Positions 8,734-18,051 of a stretch of DNA of 64,000 nt are shown here, one piece after another. The DNA lies in NCBI GenBank assembly GCA_002352225.1, contig DEIA01000009.1:981-64980 (forward strand). Reading direction: 5' to 3'. The notes under the pieces are model-generated. The model made no database searches, was not told the origin of the DNA, and was given only the letters and a program-made list of their open reading frames with translations. Within the stretch, counting starts at the first letter, position 1. Each line of letters starts with the position of its first letter. The stretch is from Flammeovirgaceae bacterium UBA2786 (GTDB lineage Bacteria > Bacteroidota > Bacteroidia > Cytophagales > Cyclobacteriaceae). A program made the position numbers and the translations under genes.

Positions 8734-9427
8734 ACTTGGCAGCCTGCCTGCGGCTTACTTCTACTTTATCTCCACCTCTTAACTTCACCATAAGGCCACC
8801 ATTAAACCATGGTTCAATTCCTTCTACCCAACTCAGGTTAATAATGTGTTTGCGACTGGCCCGGAAAAAAGCACGCTCATCTAACCGATCGTCTAATGCA
8901 TTTAATGATTTATGAATCATCGGGCGGTTGGTATCAAAGTACACTTTAATGTAGTTACCATCAGATTCGAAGTAGCGAATATTAGCCAGGCTAACAAACC
9001 AACAACGTTCACCATCTTTTACAAACACCTGATCTTCTAGCCCGAGTTTCTTACCGGCTCCGCGTCCAATCTTGGCGCGTTCTTTCTCCATAATCTTATG
9101 GATTGCTTCACTTAATCGCTCGGCCTGAATGGGTTTCAGTAAATAATCTAAGGCATTTATTTCAAATGCTTTAAGGGCAAACTCATCGTAGGCAGTGGTA
9201 AACACCACCAGCGGTGCCGATTCTAACGATTCCAGCAGTTGAAATCCTGTACGGCCCGGCATCTGGATATCCAGAAACAACAGATCAGGATTCAATTCAT
9301 TAATCATTTGTTCGGCTTCATCGGCATTCATAGCCTCGCCCACTATTTCTATAGAAGGATGCTCTTCCAGTAGTTTGGTAAGTTCTTTACGCGCCAGGCG
9401 CTCGTCATCAATTATCAACGCTCTCAT
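8711..9427 (-). CDS. LytTR-family response regulator
   Basis: Response regulator of the AlgR/LytR type. The receiver domain is at residues 1-118, with acidic pocket DDE at 7-9, phospho-acceptor Asp in LLFLDIQMPG and a conserved Lys in DYLLKPI. The LytTR DNA-binding domain covers about 138-235, shown by YFESDGNYIKVYFD, FFRASRKHIINLSWV and VEVSRRQAAKFK. It is co-transcribed with the sensor kinase just upstream, whose stop overlaps its start (ATGA, 9427-9424). It probably regulates a nearby or distant promoter by binding paired direct repeats. No target is identifiable here. Confidence 0.92.
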   Translation of the reverse strand: MRALIIDDERLARKELTKLLEEHPSIEIVGEAMNADEAEQMINELNPDLLFLDIQMPGRTGFQLLESLESAPLVVFTTAYDEFALKAFEINALDYLLKPIQAERLSEAIHKIMEKERAKIGRGAGKKLGLEDQVFVKDGERCWFVSLANIRYFESDGNYIKVYFDTNRPMIHKSLNALDDRLDERAFFRASRKHIINLSWVEGIEPWFNGGLMVKLRGGDKVEVSRRQAAKFKDMMSL

Positions 9428-10464
9428 GTCGTATGTATAGGTGGAATAATTATTTCAGTAAGTACAAAATTATCTCTTTCATTGCTAATTGCGAAGTAGG
9501 CATCTTCGCCATATAAAAGTTTTAATCTTTGCGAGGTGTTAACCAGGCCCAGGCCGCCTCTTCGTTTATGACCATTAACAGCATGATATTGACCACTATT
9601 GCGAATGCGAATGCTTAGTTTACCATGCGCCACTTTTGTTTTCAGTTGAATCCATCCGCCTTCCGTTAGCTTGGAAATACCATGTTTTACACCATTTTCA
9701 ACCAGGGTTTGGACCATCAGCGGAGGCACCATAAAATCTTTAGAGGCCGGGTCGATATCAAAATCTGTTCTTAACCGCTCTTCAAACCGAATACTTTCCA
9801 AACTAAGGTAATCGCGTACCACTTTTAACTCATCGCCAAACCGGGTAAGTCTTTTCTTTTCAGTAACCAAAGTATTGCGTAAAATGTTCGCCAGTTGATT
9901 GATGGCCATTTTGGCCTTATCAGGATTTTCGTCCACCAGGGCCCGAATACTGTTTAACGCATTAAAAATAAAATGAGGGTTAAGTTGTGATTTGAGGTTG
10001 CTCAACTCTATCTCTTTTATGGAGGCCTCCAGTTTAAGCGATTTATTATACCGCTCAAAATAATTATAGGTAAAATACACGATCGACCAGGTGAAAAAGA
10101 AAAATGAATACACCCAGGATAACCCAAGAATGTTACCAATATCAAAAACGTTTTTATTAAACAGGCCAAGCGAAATTGAGAGCGGTATTCGTAAGAAGTA
10201 CAGCGTAACACTCATAAGAAATACGGCCGAAAGTACACGCGGTAACAAACGTGGCATGCTTAGGCTTAGCCACCGCTTATTGTTCATGTACGTGCGTAAC
10301 CCGTGTGTAAGCAAAAAACAAAAGAACGACTCGTAAGCAAGGAAGATTATCCTTTTCGCGCTGATTGCTTCGCTGGATGAAATAGCCACTACTATTTGCA
10401 CCACGGCATAGAGCGTCCACCCGCCAATTTGCAAAACCCAGTATAGTCGCGATTTATTCAGCAT
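9424..10464 (-). CDS. LytS-type sensor histidine kinase
   Basis: Membrane sensor kinase of the His_kinase/HATPase LytS group, partner of the LytTR regulator downstream. The N-terminal half has about four hydrophobic helices (residues about 10-135) with little periplasmic sequence. The dimerisation/phospho-acceptor motif SQLNPHFIFNALNSI carries the conserved His. The ATPase domain has the N-box VENGVKHG and a glycine-rich GGLGLVNTSQRLKLLYG. The ligand cannot be deduced. The stop overlaps the regulator start by 4 bp, so the two genes are translationally coupled. Confidence 0.92.
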   Translation of the reverse strand: MLNKSRLYWVLQIGGWTLYAVVQIVVAISSSEAISAKRIIFLAYESFFCFLLTHGLRTYMNNKRWLSLSMPRLLPRVLSAVFLMSVTLYFLRIPLSISLGLFNKNVFDIGNILGLSWVYSFFFFTWSIVYFTYNYFERYNKSLKLEASIKEIELSNLKSQLNPHFIFNALNSIRALVDENPDKAKMAINQLANILRNTLVTEKKRLTRFGDELKVVRDYLSLESIRFEERLRTDFDIDPASKDFMVPPLMVQTLVENGVKHGISKLTEGGWIQLKTKVAHGKLSIRIRNSGQYHAVNGHKRRGGLGLVNTSQRLKLLYGEDAYFAISNERDNFVLTEIIIPPIHTT

Positions 10465-10470
10465 CTAATA

Positions 10471-10478
10471 CAAAGGTA
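10471..10478 (-). promoter_or_regulatory. Putative -7 element of the LytS/LytTR operon
   Basis: The minus strand reads TACCTTTG, an exact TAnnTTTG match, 6 bp upstream of the kinase ATG at 10464. A TTTG lies 23 bp further upstream (10505-10502), slightly beyond the usual 19-21 bp. This may imply a near-leaderless transcript or a later start codon. Confidence 0.4.
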
Positions 10479-10522
10479 GTGAATGAAAAAGGGGCCCTTA
10501 GCAAACTTACACCAGCGGACAA

Positions 10523-13366
10523 CTACACCAATTCTGGCTTTAAAAACCGACCTGTATAGCTTGCCGGATTTTTTGAAACCTGCTCGGGTGTTCCTTTCGC
10601 AATAATTCTGCCTCCGCCTGCTCCGCCTTCGGGCCCAAGGTCTATAATATGGTCGGCCGATTTAATCACATCCATATTATGTTCAATCACCAAAACTGTA
10701 TTGCCCTTATCAACCAGTTTTTGAAGTACATCCAACAAGTGGCTGATGTCCTGAAAGTGTAAACCCGTGGTGGGTTCATCTAAAATGTAAAGTGTTTTAC
10801 CTGTATCGCGTTTAGAAAGTTCGGTAGCCAGTTTTACCCGTTGGGCCTCACCACCCGAAAGCGTTGTGGCATGTTGCCCTAACGAAATATAACCCAACCC
10901 CACATCGCCTAACGTTGTAATCTTACGCAAAATCTTAGGTTGGTTTTCGAAGAAGGTTATGGCTTCTTCCACCGTCATATCCAATACATCAGAAATCGAT
11001 TTTCCCTTAAAGCGAACTTCCAGTGTTTCGCGGTTATACCGTTTACCCTTGCAGGTTTCGCAGGGCACATACACATCGGGTAAAAATTCCATTTCGATTA
11101 AACGCAATCCCGCGCCTTCGCAGGTTTCGCAGCGGCCGCCTTTTACGTTAAATGAAAACCTTCCTGTTTTATACCCGCGTATTTTTGCTTCGGGCATCTG
11201 GGCAAACAAATCGCGAATGTCGGTAAACACTCCGGTATAGGTTGCCGGGTTTGATCGGGGTGTGCGGCCAATAGGCGACTGATCTACTTCTATTACTTTA
11301 TCAATCAGTTTAAGTCCTTCTATTTTTTTGTAAGCCAGCGGTTCGGTACGTGAATTAAAGAAGTGCTGATTCAAAATCGGGAATAAAGTATCGTGCACTA
11401 ATGTTGATTTACCGCTGCCCGAAACTCCCGTAATACAGGTAAGGGTACCGAGCGGAATTTCCAGATCAACGTTTTTCAGGTTGTTGCCTGTTGCCCCCAG
11501 TAATTGAATTTGTTCACCGCTTCCTTTTCTGCGCTCCTTCAGGTAGTTAATGCCCAATTTTCCATTCAGGTATTTAGCTGTTGTGCTGTTATTCTTTAAA
11601 AAAGTTTGTGGATCTCCTTCTGCTACTACTGTTCCACCATGCCGGCCTGCACCAGGCCCTATGTCTATAATGTAGTCTGACTCCAGCATCATCTCTTTAT
11701 CGTGCTCTACTACAATTACCGAATTGCCTAAGTCGCGCAAGTCTTTCAGGGCTTTTATAAGTTTGGCATTATCGCGCGCATGTAAGCCGATACTGGGCTC
11801 GTCCAGAATATACAATACCCCCACCAACTGCGTACCGATTTGTGTAGCCAACCGTATGCGTTGTGCTTCACCCCCGCTTAGCGTACGCAGCGGACGATTG
11901 AGGTGCAGATAGTCCAATCCTACATCTAACAAAAAACCAATTCGCTTGCGTATTTCTTTTACTACTTCGGCTGCAATTATGCGTTGTTTTTCATTCAGAC
12001 GATTTTCCAAACCTTCAAACCACTTTTGAAGTGCATTGATATTCAGCTCGGCCAACTCAGCAATATTCTTGTCTGCTATTTTAAAATGCAGCGACTCCTT
12101 TTTCAACCGCGCTCCCTGGCATTCAGGACAAATTCTTGTAGTTGTAAAATCTTCTATCCACTTGCGGGTGTTGTCTGTTCCTTCATCAATCATTTTTTTT
12201 AGAAACGTGATGATGCCTTCAAACTTAGTGTTCCATTCGGTGCCCGGATATTTTACTGATGCTACGGCCACCGGTTCATCATCGCCATACAAAAGAACGT
12301 GTAGTGCATCTTTTGGAATATCTTTAATTGGTGTTGAGAGTGTGAGTTTGTACCGCTTAAGAATCGCTTCAATTTTTTTAAAAATCCAGATGTCGCGGTA
12401 TTCGCCCAAAGGCAAAATTGCTCCGCGACTAACGCTTAATTTTTTATCAGGTATAATGGACTCTTCTGTTATCTCTTCGATAATTCCCAACCCGGTGCAG
12501 GTAGGGCAAGCTCCGTATGGCGAATTGAATGAAAAATTATTAGGAGCCGGTTCATCGTACGATAAACCTGTTTTCGGGTCCATCAAGAATTTAGAAAAGT
12601 GATGCACCTTTTTATTTTCTTCCATCACCATGATTACTCCCTTGCCTTCCTTCATGGCGGTAGTAATGGATTGCCCGATACGATGACGATCTTTTTCGTT
12701 AGGAACAATACGATCAATCACAATTTCAATGTCGTGAATCTTAAAGCGATCTACCTGCATTTTGGCCGTTATATCCAGCACTTCGCCATCCACACGTACT
12801 TTCGAATACCCCTGCTTTCTGATCTGTACAAAAAGTTCGCGGTAGTGGCCTTTACGTCCTTTAATTACCGGGGCAAGTACCGTAAGTTTTTTGCCGGCAA
12901 AGTTGGTGATGATGGCATCGAGTATCTGGTCTTCAGACTGACGTACCATTTTATCGCCCGATAGGTACGAGAATGCTTCGCCTGCACGCGCATAGAGCAG
13001 ACGCATGAAATCATATATCTCGGTTACCGTACCTACGGTAGAGCGTGGATTGCGTGAAGTGGTTTTCTGTTCAATAGAAATTACGGGGCTCAACCCGTTA
13101 ATTTTATCTACATCGGGCCGTTCTAAGTTGCCGATAAAGCTCCGCGCATAGGCCGAAAAACTTTCCATGTACCTGCGTTGGCCTTCGGCATAAATGGTAT
13201 CGAACGCAAGCGATGATTTGCCGCTTCCGCTGATGCCGGTTATTACCACCAGTCTGTTTCGCGGAAACGAGACACTGATGTTTTTCAGGTTGTGCTCGCG
13301 GGCACCAACTATTTCAATATTTTCATGACCGGAAAGGTCGATGGGTTTCTTCTGTGGTTTGGGCAT
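10523..13366 (-). CDS. uvrA: Excinuclease ABC subunit A (UvrA)
   Basis: Damage-recognition ATPase of nucleotide excision repair, working with UvrB and UvrC. Two ABC modules are visible. Walker A motifs are GISGSGKSSLAFDT near the N-terminus and GVSGSGKSTLVHDT in the second half. ABC signatures are LSGGEAQRIRLATQ and LSGGEAQRVKLATE. Zinc-binding cysteines occur in CPTC, CPEC and the pair CETCEGAG...CETCKGKRY. The start is taken at MPKPQKK (13366), because the ten residues of the longer frame (from 13396) look like non-coding extension. At about 947 aa it has the normal length. It lies alone, between the kinase operon and the Uma2 gene. Confidence 0.97.
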   Translation of the reverse strand: MPKPQKKPIDLSGHENIEIVGAREHNLKNISVSFPRNRLVVITGISGSGKSSLAFDTIYAEGQRRYMESFSAYARSFIGNLERPDVDKINGLSPVISIEQKTTSRNPRSTVGTVTEIYDFMRLLYARAGEAFSYLSGDKMVRQSEDQILDAIITNFAGKKLTVLAPVIKGRKGHYRELFVQIRKQGYSKVRVDGEVLDITAKMQVDRFKIHDIEIVIDRIVPNEKDRHRIGQSITTAMKEGKGVIMVMEENKKVHHFSKFLMDPKTGLSYDEPAPNNFSFNSPYGACPTCTGLGIIEEITEESIIPDKKLSVSRGAILPLGEYRDIWIFKKIEAILKRYKLTLSTPIKDIPKDALHVLLYGDDEPVAVASVKYPGTEWNTKFEGIITFLKKMIDEGTDNTRKWIEDFTTTRICPECQGARLKKESLHFKIADKNIAELAELNINALQKWFEGLENRLNEKQRIIAAEVVKEIRKRIGFLLDVGLDYLHLNRPLRTLSGGEAQRIRLATQIGTQLVGVLYILDEPSIGLHARDNAKLIKALKDLRDLGNSVIVVEHDKEMMLESDYIIDIGPGAGRHGGTVVAEGDPQTFLKNNSTTAKYLNGKLGINYLKERRKGSGEQIQLLGATGNNLKNVDLEIPLGTLTCITGVSGSGKSTLVHDTLFPILNQHFFNSRTEPLAYKKIEGLKLIDKVIEVDQSPIGRTPRSNPATYTGVFTDIRDLFAQMPEAKIRGYKTGRFSFNVKGGRCETCEGAGLRLIEMEFLPDVYVPCETCKGKRYNRETLEVRFKGKSISDVLDMTVEEAITFFENQPKILRKITTLGDVGLGYISLGQHATTLSGGEAQRVKLATELSKRDTGKTLYILDEPTTGLHFQDISHLLDVLQKLVDKGNTVLVIEHNMDVIKSADHIIDLGPEGGAGGGRIIAKGTPEQVSKNPASYTGRFLKPELV

Positions 13367-13423
13367 GCTACTAAAAACAGGACTACAAGAATACAAAAAT
13401 CCTGCACAGAAGGTTTCGGGAAA

Positions 13424-13975
13424 TTAAAATTGTAGGGAGAGTTTCAGGAGCGGGGATTCCACACGGCCAGCGCTCTCGAACAGCAATTGATATTTTTTGT
13501 CTTGCAGCGAAAAGACAGACACCTGCTTAGTCTCAGGGTTAACAATCCAGTATTCTTTAACACCAAATTTTTCGTAGAGGTTTTTCTTACGCACCGTATC
13601 ATGATCGGTATTGCCGGGCGAGAGTATCTCTACCAGCAAATCGGGCACCCCGTGTATATGCCCGTTCTCATCCAGTATATCGCGATTTTTATTTAACACC
13701 ACTACAATATCGGGCTGCACGGCATTGCTGGTTTCGTCTAAGTACACATCAAAAGGAGCAATTATCACTTCCCCTTTGTTGGTGTCTATAATAGATGTGC
13801 TTAGCTTTCTAAACAAATCCTGAAGCACTCTTTGATGTTTATAGATGGGTGATGGTGACATATACAATACATTATCTACTAATTCGGCCAAAGTACCCTC
13901 CGGCAAACTTTTGTACACCTCCATAATGGTGCGGGGCGGGCTTTCCAAATTCACATCTCGTCTCATATTATCCAA
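13424..13975 (-). CDS. Uma2-family (DUF820) PD-(D/E)XK nuclease-fold protein
   Basis: Member of the Uma2/DUF820 family, which has a restriction-endonuclease-like fold and is abundant in cyanobacteria and Bacteroidota. Conserved landmarks are VQPDIVVV (the D of the core), GVPDLLVEILSPGN (the E-x-[LIV]-SP motif) and RKKNLYEKFGVKEYWIVNP with the conserved Lys/Glu and Tyr-Trp. The N-terminus contains YKSLPEGTLAELVDNVLYMSPSP. A nuclease role is inferred from the fold, and biological targets are unknown. The ATG is at 13975, and the gene is separated from uvrA by 57 bp. Nothing nearby suggests a toxin-antitoxin or restriction partner. Confidence 0.85.
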   Translation of the reverse strand: MDNMRRDVNLESPPRTIMEVYKSLPEGTLAELVDNVLYMSPSPIYKHQRVLQDLFRKLSTSIIDTNKGEVIIAPFDVYLDETSNAVQPDIVVVLNKNRDILDENGHIHGVPDLLVEILSPGNTDHDTVRKKNLYEKFGVKEYWIVNPETKQVSVFSLQDKKYQLLFESAGRVESPLLKLSLQF

Positions 13976-14027
13976 TCAATACCTAAATTTAATCAAATAA
14001 TGCAAAAGGGTGCATTTCTTGGAGCAA

Positions 14028-14061
14028 GGTATCTGACACCGTGAAGGTGGCTTGGCACCTT
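14028..14061. repeat. REP-like pair of short imperfect palindromes
   Basis: Two adjacent hairpin-like units: GGTATCTGACACC (14028-14040) and AAGGTG-gcttgg-CACCTT (14044-14061). The AAGGTG...CACCTT pattern resembles extragenic palindromes mobilised by RAYT transposases in Bacteroidota. No transposase is nearby. The element sits between the divergent Uma2 and DoxX-like genes. Confidence 0.45.
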
Positions 14062-14146
14062 TCGTATGAATGCAAGGCCTCGGAAAATTGAAATTCACCA
14101 CGCAAAGTGCTTCGTAACAAAATGGTATTTTATCCGTCTCGTCATC

Positions 14147-14794
14147 ATGTTCGGATTTATCGATAATCTTAAAAAGCTGGTCTTCTTTAAACTTACTGCA
14201 ATCTACCTGCGTTACCTGATTGGTTTTGCTTTTGTATTTGCCTCCATTGTAAAAATTAAAGGCGAGCGGTTTACCACCCTCCCTACTGATACACCGGTTG
14301 GTTATTTTTTCGAGGCCATGTATCAATCCGGATTTTACTGGCAATTTTTAGGCTGGAGTCAGTTTATTGCTGGCGCTTTATTAATGACCCAACGCTTTGC
14401 CACCCTTGGCGCCATGATGTTTTTTCCAATCATACTCAACGTAACCCTGATTACACACTCGGTAAATTTTGGAACCGGTACCCCCACGATAACAACTCTT
14501 ATGTTATTGGGAACTACATTTCTATTAGTATGGGACTATCGCAAATGGACCATTCTGTTTTTGCCCGACCACCGAATAAAATTAGATCTGACTCAAACAC
14601 CCGAAGACAGGTTTATGACTCACCCGGCCTGGATAATTACCGGCTTCATTTTTTTGGTACTTACCGTATTGCCTAATGTAATAGTCGTTCAGAAAAATTC
14701 ACTCTTACCCCTTTTCTGGATAAGCGCACTTCTGCTTACCGGCCTTGCTGCCTTTGCGTATATGATGGTAAAGCGAAAAAAATTGAAAGGTTAA
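14147..14794 (+). CDS. DoxX-like integral membrane protein
   Basis: Membrane protein resembling the DoxX/DoxD family. From the ATG at 14147 it has about five hydrophobic helices: YLIGFAFVFASIVKI, FLGWSQFIAGALLM, GAMMFFPIILNVTLI, TLMLLGTTFLLVWDY, and two near the C-terminus. The motif G-W-S-Q-F-I-A-G-A-L-L after the first helix is characteristic. No catalytic residues are expected, and the role in this family is poorly defined (redox or membrane homeostasis). An upstream in-frame ATG at 14066 would add 27 residues without hydrophobic pattern that run across the palindromic region, so the internal start is preferred. It ends 3 bp before the convergent caspase gene. Confidence 0.72.
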   Translation: MFGFIDNLKKLVFFKLTAIYLRYLIGFAFVFASIVKIKGERFTTLPTDTPVGYFFEAMYQSGFYWQFLGWSQFIAGALLMTQRFATLGAMMFFPIILNVTLITHSVNFGTGTPTITTLMLLGTTFLLVWDYRKWTILFLPDHRIKLDLTQTPEDRFMTHPAWIITGFIFLVLTVLPNVIVVQKNSLLPLFWISALLLTGLAAFAYMMVKRKKLKG

Positions 14795-14797
14795 TCG

Positions 14798-17161
14798 CTA
14801 TTGCTTCTCGAATACTGCAATTGGAAAATCGTTACCAAACGAATAAGCCGATGGAAATTGTGCTGTGCCCTTCAATTGTTCCGATAACTCAGGCACCTTG
14901 TTTTCGATGTAGGTACTTAACTCCCGAATAGTTAACCGCTGATCTTTGTTTACATCAGCTGCACCGCCAATTCCTTCCAGCAACGCATACGTAAAAATGC
15001 CGTGACCCAGCTTTGCAAACTCGGAAGCAAATTGTTCAGCTCCGGTTGAAGTAATCCAGAATGTGCCTGTGCTTCTTGCCAGTTGAGCAATGGCTTTCTC
15101 TTCGGCAGCCCCGCGCGCACGATCTTCCAATGCATCCAACGCTCCGGCCGACTGGCATGCATCTAAAATAAACACTTGCTTTTGCGCATTGATGGCTGAT
15201 GCAAAATCTTTTAAGTCGCCTGCCGAAATTCCTTTTTCGGCAAGCATATCATCGCGGCCATATAGCTGCGTTACATCATGTGGCACAATGTAAAACTCTT
15301 TCTCGGCCCCGCCCGACATAACGCCATGGCCGGCATAATACACTACAATCATATCCTGCTCCAGGGCTTTTGCTTTTATCTGATTAAGAGCCGCAAAAAT
15401 AGTTGACTTAACCGCTTTGTCGTTGCGAATAGCAATGGGCACAACCTCCTGAAACAATGACCTGGATTGCTGACTGATTGTTTTGGCTACCCCATCGGCA
15501 TCGGCTTGCGCATAGTTCAGATTGTATTTTGGGTTTTTGTATTTGTCGATACCAATGGTAACCAAATACAACTTAGGCTTGGCTTCTGTTGCTCCTTTGT
15601 AGTTGATAGTAAATTTTACTTTCTCAGATTCTACTCCTGATTTACTGCTGGCCGCTGCATAAAAATAATTTTGTTCGCCAAACGAATTCGTTAATGAAAC
15701 ATCGAATGCATAGAGGCTCTTTCCGTTACCCGGGATAACTTTTACCAGCTTGGAGTTCTGATACAATTTTACTTCGGTTATTTCCTGTGGATTTTGAGAA
15801 ACCGAAATTTCAACCTTCGATTGTTTTTGTGTAGCCGATGCGGTGCTATTGGCAGCTGACGCACCATTTATGGTTTTTAGTTGAAGGGCCGGGATTTTAT
15901 CAATCACCTTTTCAACCTCAAAGGTAGTTTGTGCCAATTGTGTTTTCTCATCTTCATTGATTATCTGCGAAAGCAGCCGTGGGGTAAATCCGCTTTCAAA
16001 AGTACTTTCCAGAGATGTGCGTATAACAGAGCCTCGTGCTGTCCAAAAAACTTTTCGCATAGCTTCGGTTGTTCCTTCCACACGCCCATCGCGCGACACG
16101 ATGGCAAAGTCTTCGTTGCTATCGCAATAGAAGTATCCTATAATCGAATTAGTTTTAACATCATACACCTGATTAATGTTGTTGCCAATGGAGTTAATCA
16201 GAAACTTGCCGCTGTTGCCCAATGGATAGGGGTGTGCATTACCAATGCCATAGGAAGCAAATCCTGCAATTTTAAATCCATCTGACTTAGTGGTGAACGT
16301 AATGCCCCCTGACTGAAGGTCGTACACATTAAAAGAAAGCGAAGCGGTAATAGCTAACAACTTATTTCCTGCAACCTTACCGCTATGGGGCATGATGTTA
16401 TTAGCCCATACTACCTTCCCATCAATCATACGGATTGAGGTTAGATTATTGCCATTCAATATTTCGATGTTTGCTTTGGTGCCCAACGTATTAAGCGTTG
16501 ATACTACCAGGCTCTCTCCCTTTTCATCGAATGCGGCCATAGTGTAAAATCCTTTTTTGGATTCGGCCAAGATATTACCCGAACTTATCTCAAAGAGTTT
16601 CAGGGTATTCATTTCTCTTAATACGGGCATAACGCCCACTACAATTTTCTTTCCATCGGGATGGAAAGCCAGCGCACTTATGTGATGTTTTTTGTATTGA
16701 AACGTTGTTACGCTCTTAACTGACTTAAGATCATAAATTTCTACCCACCCATCGCGTTGCCCTACCGCCAGCAGGTTGTTACGATCTGAGTACACAGACT
16801 TTGTTATGTCACCCGTTACCGTAAACTGATTTAAAATTTTTTCTGTTTTCCAGTCAACCACTATCACCTGTTTGCCTTCTATCATCACAAGCTTGTAATC
16901 GTTGGTTAGCTGCATATCGAATACATTATTTAACGGAACTGAAAATCTCTTTACAAATTTTCCGGCCCTTACATCAAACACACGAACAATGCCATCTTTA
17001 AATGCGAATGCTGCGTGGGTACCATCGGCCGATGCGGCCATCCCTACTTGTTCAGAAGCCGTTTCGTTTTTCAGGTAACCTAATCTTACCAGATCAACCT
17101 GCGGTTCCTGCGCTTTGCTTACCGCGCAAGTCAAAATCAGAATTACTGTAAGGATTCTCAT
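14798..17161 (-). CDS. Secreted WD40-repeat caspase-family (C14) peptidase
   Basis: Exported protein with an N-terminal signal peptide (MRILTVILILTCAVSKAQ). A beta-propeller-like region of WD40-type repeats follows (about residues 25-400, for example HHISALAFHPDGKKIVVGV). After a linker with a beta-sandwich-like segment comes a caspase domain (about 545-785). The catalytic dyad is His612 in VVYYAGHG and Cys669 in LDACQSAG. The family cleaves after basic or acidic residues in different members, and the substrate here is unknown. The start at 17161 is preferred because a longer frame would run into the aldo/keto reductase gene. It is the last gene of the operon, 17 bp after that reductase. The product probably acts in the periplasm or at the surface. 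Confidence 0.88.
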   Translation of the reverse strand: MRILTVILILTCAVSKAQEPQVDLVRLGYLKNETASEQVGMAASADGTHAAFAFKDGIVRVFDVRAGKFVKRFSVPLNNVFDMQLTNDYKLVMIEGKQVIVVDWKTEKILNQFTVTGDITKSVYSDRNNLLAVGQRDGWVEIYDLKSVKSVTTFQYKKHHISALAFHPDGKKIVVGVMPVLREMNTLKLFEISSGNILAESKKGFYTMAAFDEKGESLVVSTLNTLGTKANIEILNGNNLTSIRMIDGKVVWANNIMPHSGKVAGNKLLAITASLSFNVYDLQSGGITFTTKSDGFKIAGFASYGIGNAHPYPLGNSGKFLINSIGNNINQVYDVKTNSIIGYFYCDSNEDFAIVSRDGRVEGTTEAMRKVFWTARGSVIRTSLESTFESGFTPRLLSQIINEDEKTQLAQTTFEVEKVIDKIPALQLKTINGASAANSTASATQKQSKVEISVSQNPQEITEVKLYQNSKLVKVIPGNGKSLYAFDVSLTNSFGEQNYFYAAASSKSGVESEKVKFTINYKGATEAKPKLYLVTIGIDKYKNPKYNLNYAQADADGVAKTISQQSRSLFQEVVPIAIRNDKAVKSTIFAALNQIKAKALEQDMIVVYYAGHGVMSGGAEKEFYIVPHDVTQLYGRDDMLAEKGISAGDLKDFASAINAQKQVFILDACQSAGALDALEDRARGAAEEKAIAQLARSTGTFWITSTGAEQFASEFAKLGHGIFTYALLEGIGGAADVNKDQRLTIRELSTYIENKVPELSEQLKGTAQFPSAYSFGNDFPIAVFEKQ

Positions 17162-17178
17162 CTTTCTAAAATTTTTAA

Positions 17179-18051
17179 TTACGCCACATCTTTGCCAGTG
17201 GCCCATTTTAACATTTCGAACCAATCCTGCCGGTCTAATTTTATATCTATTGATTTTGCTGCTTCTGAAATCCGCTCGGGTTTTGTAGTACCGATAACCG
17301 GAAAAATAATTGACGGATGCCTGAGCAGCCACGCTAACGAAAGCTGACTGTAGGATGCATTGTATTTGATTGCCTTGCTAAACATTTCGCGTTCGCCTGT
17401 CATCAGTTTTCCACCATCCAGTGGCGACCAGGCTAAGGCCGAGGTACTATGTTCCATTAACAAATCCAGATCACCATTAAAGAGCGGTTCGGTTCGCGAA
17501 AGCGAAATCTCAATCTGATTGGTAACCAGTGGCATTGGCAAATGCTTTTGCAGCATACAGAATTGCGACCTTGTAAAGTTTGAAACGCCAACGTGTAATA
17601 CTTTTCCTTGTTGCTTCAATTGCGCAAATGCTTCGGCTACTTCGTGCGGGTTAAGTAATGGATCGGGCCGATGGATTAATAAAAGATCGAGTCTGTCGGT
17701 GTGTAACATTTTTAATGAATTCTCAGCCGACCAGATAATATGTTCTTTGGACGTATCGTAGTGCTTTACCCACACCCCCGGCCGTTTTGCTGAAGGAAAT
17801 TTTATTCCACACTTAGTCACCAATTCCATCTTATTGCGCAACGAAGAGTTCTTTGCCAGCGCGCGCCCGAATACTTCTTCATTGCTATGATCGCCATAGA
17901 TATCGGCATGATCGAAGGTGGTCATGTCTTCATCCAATGAAGTTTGTATCAGTCGCTCTACAGTATCGGGCGAAACCTGATTCCAGCGCCACGCACCGGT
18001 AATGATACGTGAGAAGGTTGGGCCTTGCGGATGAATTGAACGATGCTCCAT
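17179..18051 (-). CDS. Aldo/keto reductase
   Basis: NAD(P)H-dependent oxidoreductase of the aldo/keto reductase superfamily, similar in pattern to the YdhF subgroup. The catalytic tetrad is visible: Asp and Tyr in FDHADIYGDHSNEEVFG, Lys in ELVTKCGIKF and His in LLLIHRPDPL. The cofactor-binding end has VIGTTKPERISEA. The ATG at 18051 overlaps the stop of the phosphorylase gene by one base (TAATG), a sign of translational coupling. The frame extends 48 codons further upstream inside the phosphorylase gene, but that extension is not credible. The substrate is unknown. Confidence 0.9.
   Translation of the reverse strand: MEHRSIHPQGPTFSRIITGAWRWNQVSPDTVERLIQTSLDEDMTTFDHADIYGDHSNEEVFGRALAKNSSLRNKMELVTKCGIKFPSAKRPGVWVKHYDTSKEHIIWSAENSLKMLHTDRLDLLLIHRPDPLLNPHEVAEAFAQLKQQGKVLHVGVSNFTRSQFCMLQKHLPMPLVTNQIEISLSRTEPLFNGDLDLLMEHSTSALAWSPLDGGKLMTGEREMFSKAIKYNASYSQLSLAWLLRHPSIIFPVIGTTKPERISEAAKSIDIKLDRQDWFEMLKWATGKDVA

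Noticed and set aside
12036..12602. Plus-strand ORF of 188 aa inside uvrA
   Set aside because: It lies wholly antisense to conserved uvrA coding sequence and has no recognisable motif.
13976..14344. Minus-strand ORF of 122 aa opposite the DoxX-like gene
   Set aside because: It overlaps the helices of the DoxX-like protein and the palindromic spacer, and has no family pattern.
15881..16285. Plus-strand ORF of 134 aa inside the WD40-caspase gene
   Set aside because: It is antisense to coding sequence with clear repeats and lacks any motif.
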